From: Candidatus Accumulibacter cognatus
GTDB taxonomy: Bacteria > Pseudomonadota > Gammaproteobacteria > Burkholderiales > Rhodocyclaceae
Reading direction: 5' to 3'
Assembly: GCA_013414765.1 (NCBI GenBank)
Contig: CP058708.1
Location: 801,553 to 865,552, forward strand
DNA length: 64,000 nt
Shown: positions 9,550 through 17,573 of the stretch, in pieces
How positions within the stretch are numbered: the first letter of the stretch is position 1
How the letters are laid out: each line of letters opens with the position of its first letter
Position numbers and translations under genes: made by a program
Notes under the pieces: model-generated
Databases searched by the model: none
The model's input: only the letters and a program-made list of their open reading frames with translations
Told to the model about the DNA's origin: nothing

Positions 9550-10689
9550 GTGTCTAATTGCATTATTAGCTAGTAGTAATATGATACCTCCCCATGCTTT
9601 TCTGGTGGGAGAAGGAAATGGGACGTGTGGCGGTAGCACTGTCCTGCACAGCAGAGGTAAAGAGGGAGTTGGAACGAATGTCACGCAGTCGCAGCGGCGA
9701 GGTTCGTTTGGCCGAGCGAGCGAGGATCGTCCTGGGCTGTTTGCAGGGTCTGCAAAACGAGGAGGTCGCCCGCGAAGTCGGGGTACGGCCGAACACCGTG
9801 GGGTTGTGGCGTCGGCGCTTTGCCGAGCAGGGCTTGTCCGGGTTGCGTGATGCGGCTCGGTCGGGCAAGCCGGCGAAGTACGGGAAGGATCTGCGCGACC
9901 GTATCCTGACGCAGCTGGAACTGACTCCTCCGGAGGGGAGGGCGAGTTGGGATGGGGGGTCATTGGCGAAGGTGCTGGCGGTGTCGGACGACGCCGTATG
10001 GCGCGTATTGCGTCGGGAGGGCATCCAACTGCAGCGCCATCGCTCCTGGTGTGTCAGCACGGACCCCGATTTCGCGGCCAAAGCCGCGGATGTCATTGGA
10101 CTGTACCTGAACCCACCGGAAAAGGCGATGGTTCTGAGCGTCGACGAGAAGCCCTCGATCCAGGCTCTGGAGCGCCGACGCGGCTATGTCCAGACCAGTA
10201 GCGGGAAGGTGGTCCAGGGACTCCAGAGCACCTACAAGCGCCATGGCACCGTTAATCTGTTCGCCGCCCTGGAAGTAGCCACCGGCGTCATCCGCGGCAA
10301 GACCACACCAACCCAGAAGCGCGCCGACTTCCAGGCCTTCATGGCGGAGGTTGTCGCTGACGAACCCGCCGACCGTGAAATCCACGTCATCCAGGACAAC
10401 CTCAATACGCACCAGAAGAACGACGAGTGGCTGGCTGCCCACCCCAACGTCACCTTCCACTTCACACCCACCAGCGCCAGTTGGCTTAACCAAGTGGAGA
10501 TCTGGTTCGGCATCTTCCAACGCAAGACGCTGCGAAATGCCAGCTTTTCAAGTGTCGATCAACTCGTTGAGGCCATTCACCAATTCACCACCGCTTACAA
10601 CCAGAACGCCGCTCCCTTCGTCTGGCGAAAGCGCGAGGTCAAAGGCACGCAGTTACGGAATACTATTGTTAACCTATGCAATTAAACAC
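9550..10689 (+). mobile_element. IS630-family insertion sequence nested in the IS3 remnant
   Basis: The ends are GTGTCTAATTGCAT (from 9550) and the complement of GTGTTTAATTGCAT (to 10689), matching in 13 of 14 bases. The element is flanked on both sides by TA within the context CTAG, the target typical of IS630 transposition. Removing the element and one TA restores a continuous reading across the junction (GELT-SLLKAHD) in the host IS3 orfB, which fixes both boundaries and the order of insertion. Confidence 0.9.
9618..10685 (+). CDS. IS630-family transposase
   Basis: This intact 355-residue DDE transposase has an N-terminal winged-helix/homeodomain-like DNA-binding region (about 10-130; EVAREVGVRPNTVGLWRRRF). 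The RNase H-fold catalytic core carries the triad Asp in VLSVDEKP, Asp in VIQDNLNTH and Glu in NQVEIWFG. The start at 9618 has the strong ribosome-binding site GGAGAAGG; the upstream ATG at 9594 lacks one. The stop codon lies inside the right inverted repeat. Confidence 0.93.
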   Translation: MGRVAVALSCTAEVKRELERMSRSRSGEVRLAERARIVLGCLQGLQNEEVAREVGVRPNTVGLWRRRFAEQGLSGLRDAARSGKPAKYGKDLRDRILTQLELTPPEGRASWDGGSLAKVLAVSDDAVWRVLRREGIQLQRHRSWCVSTDPDFAAKAADVIGLYLNPPEKAMVLSVDEKPSIQALERRRGYVQTSSGKVVQGLQSTYKRHGTVNLFAALEVATGVIRGKTTPTQKRADFQAFMAEVVADEPADREIHVIQDNLNTHQKNDEWLAAHPNVTFHFTPTSASWLNQVEIWFGIFQRKTLRNASFSSVDQLVEAIHQFTTAYNQNAAPFVWRKREVKGTQLRNTIVNLCN

Positions 10690-11010
10690 TAGCCTCTTGA
10701 AGGCGCACGACCTCCGGATCAGCATGGACGGCCAGGGGTCCTGGCGGGAAAACAAGCGAAGCGCAGTTTTGCGAGCCGATAGGCGAGAGGGCGAGGCCCG
10801 TCACAACGTCTTTGTCGAGCGCCAGTGGAAAAGCGTCCAGTACGAAGAGGGGTATCTCAAGGCCTACGACCGCGTCGCCAATGCGAAAGCCCATTGGCCA
10901 CGTATTTGCACTTCTACAACGAGCGACGACCCCCTCGCTCCTTCGATGGCAGCACACCGGACGCGACTGACTTCGCGGTACTCGCGGCCGCCAAGCGACC
11001 GGCGGCGTAA
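10690..11010 (+). pseudogene. IS3-family transposase OrfB, C-terminal part
   Basis: This continues the split OrfB: SLLKAHDLRISMDGQGSW, then NVFVERQWKSVQYEEGYLKA, and in a shifted frame LHFYNERRPPRSFDGSTPD up to 11010. It therefore contains the third catalytic region of IS3 transposases. About 54 bases (near 10755-10809) interrupt the normally contiguous DNVFVER region without breaking the frame. A single-base shift near 10893 separates the last part. The gene is non-functional. Confidence 0.8.
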
Positions 11011-11073
11011 GGCATGAGCAAGGGGCTCCGTGGATTTGTGGACGATGCGCTGCCGCGCACCGGGCCGCTTGCC

Positions 11074-11099
11074 GTGGAAAAGTCTGACGACTTTTCCAC
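11074..11099. repeat. Perfect 11-bp inverted repeat (hairpin) downstream of IS3 remnant
   Basis: GTGGAAAAGTC and its exact complement GACTTTTCCAC are separated by TGAC. The hairpin lies 64 bp after the end of the IS3 orfB remnant and has no T-run on the plus strand beyond TTTT inside the stem. It may be part of the IS3 terminal region or a transcription-blocking hairpin. Confidence 0.6.
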
Positions 11100-11242
11100 C
11101 ACGCGTCCCTTCGCCCACCAGCTCCACCGAGCTCTATTCGTTTTGTATAGAATCCAGGAAAGTCAAAACCCACCGCGATACCGGTCAATCGACCACAAGA
11201 CCACAACCTGCAGGGCTCCACTTATCCAGGAGCATTTCCTGT

Positions 11243-12377
11243 GGCGTTGGTGTAGTATATTGACATGAGCCCCCCCGGAGTTCGGGGTCTGGCGGCAAGA
11301 AGAGGTGCGAGATGGCGATGCGGGTGAACCCGGAGACGGGCGAGGTGGGGCTGAAGCAGCGGTATCGGGTGACGAACTGGTCGGAGTACGACCGAGCGCT
11401 GGTCAACCGCGGCAATCTGACGATCTGGTTCGACGATGAAAGCCTTCGGGACAAGTGGACGCCGCCGCCGCCGGTAGGGCGTGGCACCCCGGGGCGGTAC
11501 TCGGACGTGGCGATCCAGACCTGCCTGACGATCAAGGGACTGTTTCAGTTGCCGTATCGGGCGACGGAAGGCTTGGTGAGGTCGCTGATGGGCCTGTGCC
11601 ACCTGGATCTGCCGGTGCCCGACCACAGCGACCTGTCGCGACGGGCGGCGGAAATTTCGGTGCAGATTCCGCGGCGGCCGCGCCAGGGGCCGACGCATGG
11701 GGTGGTCGATTCGACCGGGCTGAAGATATTCGGTGAAGGCGAATGGAAGGTGCGCCAGCACGGGGTGGGCAAGCGGCGCACCTGGCGCAAGATCCATTTG
11801 GCCGTAGACGAAACTGCCAAGGACATCATCGGCATTGAAGTGACCACGGCCGAGTGGGGCGACAGCGAGATCCTGCCCGGTCTGCTCGACCAGGTCGAAG
11901 GCGAGATCGCCCAAGTCTCAGCCGATGGCGCCTACGACAGCCACGGCTGCCACGCGGCCATCGCCGAGCGGGGCGCTCGTGCCACCCTTCCCCCTCGGGA
12001 AGGGGCCGTCGCTTGGGGAGACCATCATCCCCGCGATGCGATCCTCCAGGAGATCGAAGCCAAGGGAAGCCGCGGCTGGAAGAACGAGAGCGGCTACCAC
12101 CGGCGCAGCATCGCCGAGAACATGATGTACCGGCTGAAGCAATTGGGTAGCAGCCTGTACTCCCGGACCTTCGAGCGGCAAGTCACTGAAGCTCATGTCC
12201 GAGCCGCGATCCTCAACACCTTTACCTATCTCGGCATGCCGGCATCTGTCCGGGTAGGGCAAATTGCGCCTGCCGCATGAGAAAGGACGGGAAAAGAGGG
12301 AGTGCTTGCCGAAAACCAGGAATATAGCCATATGGGAGGCGACTCTAGGGATTATGCCAATATACTACACCAACGCC
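11243..12377 (+). mobile_element. IS5-family insertion sequence with perfect 20-bp inverted repeats
   Basis: The left end GGCGTTGGTGTAGTATATTG (11243-11262) is exactly complementary to the right end (12358-12377). The 1135-bp element contains one intact transposase gene. I see no convincing target duplication in the flanks. It is the last element of the IS island, and its right end lies 79 bp upstream of the COG3014/MORN gene, so it may influence expression of that gene. Confidence 0.92.
11312..12280 (+). CDS. IS5-family transposase
   Basis: This is an intact 322-residue DDE transposase. The catalytic core includes VVDSTGLKIFGEGEW, the mid-domain WRKIHLAVDE and VSADGAYDS, and the C-terminal YHRRSIAENMMYRLKQLGS, where the glutamate of the DDE triad lies (YREK-like region). 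The ATG at 11312 follows a purine-rich AGAGGTGCGAG. The length fits the IS5 family. Confidence 0.92.
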   Translation: MAMRVNPETGEVGLKQRYRVTNWSEYDRALVNRGNLTIWFDDESLRDKWTPPPPVGRGTPGRYSDVAIQTCLTIKGLFQLPYRATEGLVRSLMGLCHLDLPVPDHSDLSRRAAEISVQIPRRPRQGPTHGVVDSTGLKIFGEGEWKVRQHGVGKRRTWRKIHLAVDETAKDIIGIEVTTAEWGDSEILPGLLDQVEGEIAQVSADGAYDSHGCHAAIAERGARATLPPREGAVAWGDHHPRDAILQEIEAKGSRGWKNESGYHRRSIAENMMYRLKQLGSSLYSRTFERQVTEAHVRAAILNTFTYLGMPASVRVGQIAPAA

Positions 12378-12456
12378 CCTCTATAGGGTAGTCACCGGGA
12401 TCTGACAGTCCCATTACCCCAGAGACATAATTACAAACACCATCGGGGAGACAACC

Positions 12457-14457
12457 ATGAAGCAGATTTCCTATACCTGTGCATTGCTGTTACTAATGCT
12501 TGGACTACCTTCCATCGGCGTCGCGGGCATGTTTCGCCAATACTCCGATGCGCTTAACGAAACCGTCACACTGGTGAAAACAGGCGAACTCAAACAGGCT
12601 GTGGCAAAGATCGAAAACTTCAACGAGGGCAATGACAAAGACATCCTATACTTTTTCGAAAAGGGGGAACTACTGAGTCTCGGCAGCAACTTCATCAGCA
12701 GTCGCGAAACCTGGATGAAAAGCGACGAGATCATTCAGGCGTGGGAAAACGAATTTCGTAGCAATCCATCAAAGATATTTGGTGACATTGGCAGTTTTCT
12801 AATTAGCGACAAGACCCGTCGTTATGATGGGCAGGACTACGAAAAGGTGCTGCTCTCGACGCGCCTGACCATGAATCACATCATGCTCGGTAATTTCGAC
12901 CATGCCCGCATCGAAATGAAGAAGACCTATGAACGTGAAAAACTGATCGAGGCTTTCCGAGAAAAGGAGTACGACGCGCTCAAGGTTGAGTCGAACAAAC
13001 AGGATGCCGGTCAGGCCAGCAATCTTGAGGGTTATCCGATGCAGGAACTCGACACTCCGGAAGTTCGCGAGCTGAAGAACGGTTTTCAGAATGCCTTTGC
13101 ACACTATCTGGCCGGTTATTTCTTTGAGGTCACCGATGAACCCTCTCTGGCCGAGCCAGGTTACCGTAATGCGCTGCAACTGGCACCTGGCAATACCATG
13201 ATTAAGACTGCCCTCAATGAGATTGGCAAACGCGTGCCTGGCCTAGGCGAGACCGACGTGCTATTCGTCTTGGAGACCGGATTTGCGCCGCGCATCGACT
13301 CGTTGAATATTTCGATCCCCATCATGCGCAAGGGAGGAATAGTCATTACCCCACTCTCTTTCCCGCTACTCAAGGTTTCAGAACAAGTGCCAGTACCTTC
13401 CTCGCTAGCAGTTGCCGGGGGTCGATATCCGGTCGAAACGCTAACCAATATCGACACCATGGCACGGCGTCTGCTCAAGGATCAAATGCCGGGAATCATC
13501 TTGCGCACGGTTATCCGGGCGGGACTCAAATCGGTCGTTCAGGAACAAGCCAACAAGGCGCACTGGGTCGCCGGGCTGGTTGCCAATGTCGTATCTGCAA
13601 GTACCGAACAAGCCGACGACCGCAACTGGCGTACCCTGCCAGAACGTATTTCGATCGCTCGTGCCATGCTCCCGCAGGGTCGGCAAGTCATCGAATTCCA
13701 GACCCCAGCTGGTATCTACCGTACTGAAGCAGATGTCTCCGGTCGTTTCACGATTGTGCCGATCCGTATCACTGGGAATGCGGTCTATGTTGGACAACCG
13801 AACCGTGCCAAGGATATTTCCCCTGGATTGCTGCCCGACAAAATGATTCCCCCTGGCCACCTTGTTCCGCCTGCGCCTGACTCCAGTCGATCTTACGTGG
13901 CTGCCGCCTCATCCGTTGCACCCGTTGCACCCGTTGTACCTGTAGCACCTGTAGCACCGGCGATGCAGCCAACCGCGGACCTAGGCAAGCGTGTGCAGGT
14001 CGGCGATACTACCTACATTGGCGACTTTCGCTTTGCCCAACCCAGTGGGCTACCCAGTGGCAAGGGGGTAATCGAGTGGCAGAACGGACACCGCTTTGAA
14101 GGGCAACTCGTGAACGGTGTCAAGCAAGGCCATGGTGTCTTCATCGCACCGGGGAGTTTTCGTTACGAAGGCAATTGGGAGTCCAACAAACAGAACGGCA
14201 AGGGAAAAACAATCTTTGACAACGGGGATGTGTACGAAGGCGAAATACTGGACGGCGAATTCCACGGTCAAGGCAGTTACACGACAAAGGATGGTTACCG
14301 CTACGAAGGTTCCTGGAAAAAAGGCGTCAAAGAAGGACCGGGAAAACTGATTTTCCCCGATGGCGATTTCTGGGAAGGAATCTTCAGCAACGACCAACGG
14401 ACAGCCCAGGGGAAAATGACCTTTGCGCCCAAGCCTGACATTAGAGCAAGGCAGTAA
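12457..14457 (+). CDS. COG3014-like secreted protein with C-terminal MORN repeats
   Basis: The protein has 666 residues. A signal peptide (about 1-23, ending GVAG) precedes a TPR-like helical region (about 25-260) seen in COG3014-type proteins. Then come a conserved beta-rich part (about 265-450), an Ala/Pro/Val linker (about 480-515, repeated VAP units) and about five MORN repeats (about 530-650; units such as YEGNWESNKQNGKGK and YEGSWKKGVKEGPGK). It is a clear paralogue of the lipoprotein at 26830, which lacks MORN repeats and has a lipobox that this one lacks. It faces the CsgG-like operon convergently. MORN repeats often contact membranes or partner proteins; the function here is unknown. 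A GGGGAG site precedes the start. Confidence 0.8.
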   Translation: MKQISYTCALLLLMLGLPSIGVAGMFRQYSDALNETVTLVKTGELKQAVAKIENFNEGNDKDILYFFEKGELLSLGSNFISSRETWMKSDEIIQAWENEFRSNPSKIFGDIGSFLISDKTRRYDGQDYEKVLLSTRLTMNHIMLGNFDHARIEMKKTYEREKLIEAFREKEYDALKVESNKQDAGQASNLEGYPMQELDTPEVRELKNGFQNAFAHYLAGYFFEVTDEPSLAEPGYRNALQLAPGNTMIKTALNEIGKRVPGLGETDVLFVLETGFAPRIDSLNISIPIMRKGGIVITPLSFPLLKVSEQVPVPSSLAVAGGRYPVETLTNIDTMARRLLKDQMPGIILRTVIRAGLKSVVQEQANKAHWVAGLVANVVSASTEQADDRNWRTLPERISIARAMLPQGRQVIEFQTPAGIYRTEADVSGRFTIVPIRITGNAVYVGQPNRAKDISPGLLPDKMIPPGHLVPPAPDSSRSYVAAASSVAPVAPVVPVAPVAPAMQPTADLGKRVQVGDTTYIGDFRFAQPSGLPSGKGVIEWQNGHRFEGQLVNGVKQGHGVFIAPGSFRYEGNWESNKQNGKGKTIFDNGDVYEGEILDGEFHGQGSYTTKDGYRYEGSWKKGVKEGPGKLIFPDGDFWEGIFSNDQRTAQGKMTFAPKPDIRARQ

Positions 14458-14484
14458 AACCAAATCGAGGCAGCTTCTGCCGAT

Positions 14485-14520
14485 AAAAAATGGCTGGTCG
14501 GGGATATCCCATCCAGCCAT
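14485..14520 (-). terminator. Rho-independent terminator of the CsgG-like operon
   Basis: On the minus strand ATGGCTGG (14520-14513) pairs with CCAGCCAT (14497-14490), with a further inner palindrome GGGATATCCC, and is followed directly by a run of T (14490-14485). It lies 42 bp beyond the stop of the last repeat-protein gene (14562) and just past the stop of the convergent COG3014/MORN gene. Confidence 0.85.
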
Positions 14521-14561
14521 CATTGGTAACTGGCAGGCCATAAAGGCCATGTGCCAGTGGA

Positions 14562-14903
14562 TTACTTGCCGCCGATAACGCCAGCCTCGTTGGCAGCGGT
14601 GTTGTTTTTGCCCACTGCAACGGCCGTTGCGTTCTTTTGCGATGCCTGGATTTTGGTGTTGCCCTGAATCTGGGTCCCACCCTTGATGGCACCGGTCGTG
14701 TTCTTCGCGGTGTTGCCTTCACCAACAGCAACCGCTGTTACGTTCTCGTTTTTAGCCTTGATGTCGGTATTGCCCTGAATCTGAACACCTTGAGCATTCG
14801 GCGAGGACATGCTGCCCTTTGGGCCAGTCTGGGAAGCTTGACCGAAAGCAGCGGTAGAGATGACAGCCGAAGCCAGAGCGATGATAGCGAATTGAGTACG
14901 CAT
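14562..14903 (-). CDS. Secreted curlin-like repeat protein (copy 1)
   Basis: This is a 113-residue protein with a signal peptide ending near AAFGQA. The mature part consists of two ~37-residue units rich in Asn, Gly, Thr, Ala and Val, each with the pattern QIQGNT, a charged stretch, then TAVAVG and an Asn-rich turn (unit 1 IKAKNENVTAVAVGEGN; unit 2 IQASQKNATAVAVGKNN). Such strand-turn repeats recall CsgA/CsgB curlins without being the canonical SxQxGxxNxA motif. The start at 14903 has a GGAGGAAAC ribosome-binding site. The last 76 residues differ from the neighbouring copy at one position (Thr for Glu). It is the last gene of the operon. The amyloid role is an inference. Confidence 0.7.
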   Translation of the reverse strand: MRTQFAIIALASAVISTAAFGQASQTGPKGSMSSPNAQGVQIQGNTDIKAKNENVTAVAVGEGNTAKNTTGAIKGGTQIQGNTKIQASQKNATAVAVGKNNTAANEAGVIGGK

Positions 14904-14953
14904 ATTTGTTTCCTCCATTATGGAAATGATGAACTATGGGCAGGCGAGTATTC

Positions 14954-15268
14954 TTACTTACCGCCGATGACGCCTGCTTCGTTGGCAGCGGTGTTGTTCT
15001 TGCCCACTGCAACGGCCGTCGCATTCTTCTGCGAGGCCTGAATCTTGGTGTTACCCTGAATTTGGGTTCCACCCTTGATGGCACCGGTAGTATTCTTGGC
15101 TTCATTGCCTTCGCCGACAGCGACCGCCGTCACGTTTTCGTTTTTAGCCTTGATGTCGGTATTGCCCTGGATCTGCACGCCCTGGGGGTTGCTGGAACGC
15201 TGGGTTTGTTGAGCGAAAGCCGGGGAGGCAACGATGGCAGCAGCAATCATCATAGAAATCAGACGCAT
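14954..15268 (-). CDS. Secreted curlin-like repeat protein (copy 2)
   Basis: This is a 104-residue protein with a signal peptide (MRLISMMIAAAIVASPAFAQ) and the same pair of ~37-residue repeats as the gene 50 bp downstream (VQIQGNTDIKAKNENVTAVA and TQIQGNTKIQASQKNATAVA). Only the signal peptides and short linkers differ between the copies, which points to recent duplication or gene conversion. An AAGGAGAC ribosome-binding site precedes the start. It probably encodes an exported structural subunit; curli-like assembly through the CsgG-like protein of the same operon is a hypothesis. Confidence 0.7.
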   Translation of the reverse strand: MRLISMMIAAAIVASPAFAQQTQRSSNPQGVQIQGNTDIKAKNENVTAVAVGEGNEAKNTTGAIKGGTQIQGNTKIQASQKNATAVAVGKNNTAANEAGVIGGK

Positions 15269-15307
15269 GTGAGTCTCCTTGTTCAGTATAAAAGTACGAC
15301 GAAAGAA

Positions 15308-15919
15308 TCAACCAGTTACTACCTTGAATACGACGCGACGATTTTTCGGATCGCGCGCGTCGAGGTTCGGCATCGTTTCGGTCGAGCCCTTGCCGACTGG
15401 CACAAAGCGCTTCCGATCGATTCCGTTTCGGGTGGAGATGAAATTCACCACCGCATTAGCGCGGTCGCGAGACAGCGCCATGTTCTTGTCAAAATTACCA
15501 GCCACGTCGGTGTGTCCTTCGACGATGACACAGCGATCCGGTGACAGCGCCAGGACTTTGGCGATCTGGTTCAAGGTGCCTTCAGAAGCAGCAGAAACCA
15601 TTGCACTACCCGCATTAAACTGGATGGCAAAATCCACTCCCACCGTGCGCACATCAGGAGGTAGCGAGCCGCAATCTCGTGAGCCTGCAGTCGAGGCAGC
15701 AACTTGAGCAGCGGGCTCGGCCGCTGGAGAGGTGGATTGCTGTTGATTGTCAAAAACAATTGCGCGGGTACGCTTCTGCTGTGGCATGCCTGTTTCGGAG
15801 GGCATGCTCATCGCGCGCTCCAGTTCCCTGAGCTTCTCTTCATCCGAGGCAGCCTGGGATAGACCCACGCCGGAGAGCAACATCAAGCCGATCAAAACCC
15901 TGGAAATGTTGTTATTCAT
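15308..15919 (-). CDS. OmpA-family peptidoglycan-binding protein
   Basis: The product has 203 residues: a signal peptide (about 1-23, VGLSQA), a variable Gln/Ser/Ala-rich linker (about 25-85), and a C-terminal OmpA domain (about 95-200). The domain includes FAIQFNAGSAMVS, VEGHTDVAGN with the peptidoglycan-contacting Asp, and LSRDRANAVVNF with the matching Arg, ending DPKNRRVVFKV. It lacks an N-terminal beta-barrel and lipobox, so it is probably a periplasmic cell-wall anchor. Its place between small secreted proteins suggests it ties the exported structure or its machinery to peptidoglycan. Confidence 0.85.
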   Translation of the reverse strand: MNNNISRVLIGLMLLSGVGLSQAASDEEKLRELERAMSMPSETGMPQQKRTRAIVFDNQQQSTSPAAEPAAQVAASTAGSRDCGSLPPDVRTVGVDFAIQFNAGSAMVSAASEGTLNQIAKVLALSPDRCVIVEGHTDVAGNFDKNMALSRDRANAVVNFISTRNGIDRKRFVPVGKGSTETMPNLDARDPKNRRVVFKVVTG

Positions 15920-15926
15920 TGTGATC

Positions 15927-16241
15927 TCACTTGCAAACGTTGATGACTTCTTTGGTTGTTACAACAATGTCGTTTTTGCGACCGCCCCGGTTATCGTTGG
16001 GTTGTGTCGTTCCGACATTGACATTACAGGTGCCTTGCTTCTTGCTGCCGACATTGACGACCTGCTTCTCATCAGTCGGTGTCTTCTGGCCTTTGGCCTG
16101 TTCAGACCAGCGTTTAGCCATCGCACTATTGACTTTTTGATTTCCATGCGCGTCCAGACCCTGAACAGCATAAGCATCGAGCATGCTGAAAGTCATCGCA
16201 GAGGCGATGGCAAGACTCATCAGTAGCTTATTTGCAATCAT
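15927..16241 (-). CDS. Small secreted protein with paired cysteines, unknown
   Basis: The protein has 104 residues with a signal peptide (about 1-24, MLDAYA). The mature part has a basic, Gln/Lys-rich middle and a C-terminal block, CNVNVGTTQPNDNRGGRKND followed by IVVTTKEVINVC, whose two cysteines could form a disulfide. I place the start at the ATG at 16241, where the coding region overlaps the upstream repeat-protein gene by 14 bp, indicating tight coupling. No family is recognised. Confidence 0.6.
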   Translation of the reverse strand: MIANKLLMSLAIASAMTFSMLDAYAVQGLDAHGNQKVNSAMAKRWSEQAKGQKTPTDEKQVVNVGSKKQGTCNVNVGTTQPNDNRGGRKNDIVVTTKEVINVCK

Positions 16242-16539
16242 CACTGACCACTCCTCCAATATTGGTACAAGCTTTTCTGTTTCGCCCAATGGCAACCGTC
16301 GTCACGTTGCCGGCAGCGACATTCACTTTGGTGCTGGTCTTCTGGTCACCCTGAATCACACCAACCCGATTCTTGGCAACGTTGTTGTCTCCAGAGGCAA
16401 CCGCAGTCATGTTTTTTGTGGTTGCATTGATTTCAGTATTGCCCTGAACCTTGGTCCGCTGACTGGTCTGCGCGAAAGATGAACCGGCGAAGATGGTCAA
16501 AGTTGTCAAAGCAATTATGGTCAGGCCAAGCATTTTCAT
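16228..16539 (-). CDS. Secreted repeat protein, divergent curlin-like
   Basis: This 103-residue protein has a signal peptide ending GSSFAQ. The mature sequence has two units of the same type as the twin genes at 14562 and 14954 but strongly diverged: KVQGNTEINATTKNMTAVAS with GDNNVAKNRVGVIQG, then TKVNVAAGNVTTVAIGRN. Two cysteines near the C-terminus (KACTN, DDCK) are not found in the twins. It could be a minor or nucleating subunit, as CsgB is to CsgA; this is inference from operon position and repeat divergence. Confidence 0.6.
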   Translation of the reverse strand: MKMLGLTIIALTTLTIFAGSSFAQTSQRTKVQGNTEINATTKNMTAVASGDNNVAKNRVGVIQGDQKTSTKVNVAAGNVTTVAIGRNRKACTNIGGVVSDDCK

Positions 16540-16553
16540 TTCATGCCTCCCGG

Positions 16554-17444
16554 TTAGCGCAGGGGTAATCGGATGGGCGGACTCCCGCGACGAAATGTTT
16601 CTCGCATCGATTGCAATTCCGCATCTGAAACACCGAGCTTGCGAGCACTGAATGATTTGGGATCCGGCGTGAACATCAGATATGCCTGCATTTCGTTGAT
16701 CAGGAGTTCCTCGTGATTAACCGCATAATTGAAGTTCATGAGAAACCGCTTGAAAAGTTCCCTCTGATATTCCGTCAAGGTTTCGTGCCAGAAACGCTGG
16801 CAGTATTTGGCGTAATGCGGGTTTGTATAATACTCGCCGTGGGCAAGTTCGTGCAACAGAATGGCATAGCGTGCGCCTGGTGACACCATCGGCTCACCCA
16901 CTTTCCGGTCCTGAGTCTGCGGTATGGCAAGCACGACAACGCCCGGTTTCATGGCTTGGTAAAAACCCCGCCAGAAACGCGCCAGACCCTGTTCAATCAG
17001 GAACTCGCGAATCGCAATTTCTTCAGGGTTCAGTTCGATCTTGTCACGTAATGAAAAATTGAAGAACTGCACCAGTTCGGAGATCAGGACGTCATGACCG
17101 AAAGCAAAGTCGGCCTGTGTGCGGCGTGCAGCCTCAACATAGCGAGCCAACTCCTGATTGCCGAGCACCTTTGGATAAGCCTCTGTGGTCTGTTGTTCAG
17201 TAAATTGGGTAATGCGGTTGAAACTGCGGCCCTGATAGGTCAAACCTGGAAAATCGAATATGTAAATGTCGGGATTATCGGCGATCTGCCAGACTGTCAG
17301 CTCTCCACTGCGGGTCTCGAGAACCTGCGTAAAGTCGCCCTGCACGGCGTCCAGCGCCAAAGCCGATTGCAACATGGCCATGAGCACGCTGGCTCCGAGC
17401 AGTTTCCTGATGTATCCGGCAGTGTTGTCAAATCCAGATTTCAC
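16554..17444 (-). CDS. Secreted zinc metalloprotease (HELAH motif)
   Basis: The protein has 296 residues with a GTG start and an N-terminal signal sequence (hydrophobic core about 14-31). The zinc-protease signature HELAH is at 198-202 (AILLHELAHGEYY), giving His198, Glu199 and His202; a third-ligand candidate is Glu251 in NEMQAY. The flanking residues (HYAKYCQRFWHETLT) are conserved-looking but I do not recognise the exact family. It sits between small secreted genes of the CsgG-like operon, so processing of the exported subunits or the cell wall is plausible. The GTG start has only a weak ribosome-binding site. Confidence 0.65.
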   Translation of the reverse strand: MKSGFDNTAGYIRKLLGASVLMAMLQSALALDAVQGDFTQVLETRSGELTVWQIADNPDIYIFDFPGLTYQGRSFNRITQFTEQQTTEAYPKVLGNQELARYVEAARRTQADFAFGHDVLISELVQFFNFSLRDKIELNPEEIAIREFLIEQGLARFWRGFYQAMKPGVVVLAIPQTQDRKVGEPMVSPGARYAILLHELAHGEYYTNPHYAKYCQRFWHETLTEYQRELFKRFLMNFNYAVNHEELLINEMQAYLMFTPDPKSFSARKLGVSDAELQSMRETFRRGSPPIRLPLR

Positions 17445-17573
17445 TTGTCAATTCCATTCGGATCGTTCGAGAAGTTGTCCCGCGCAGTACAAAGCAAAGC
17501 AACTTGGGTATGATTATCGTAGCGTAGTTCTGGTGCGTGTCAGCTATCAGCAACTATGGGTTTATTGGAAAAC

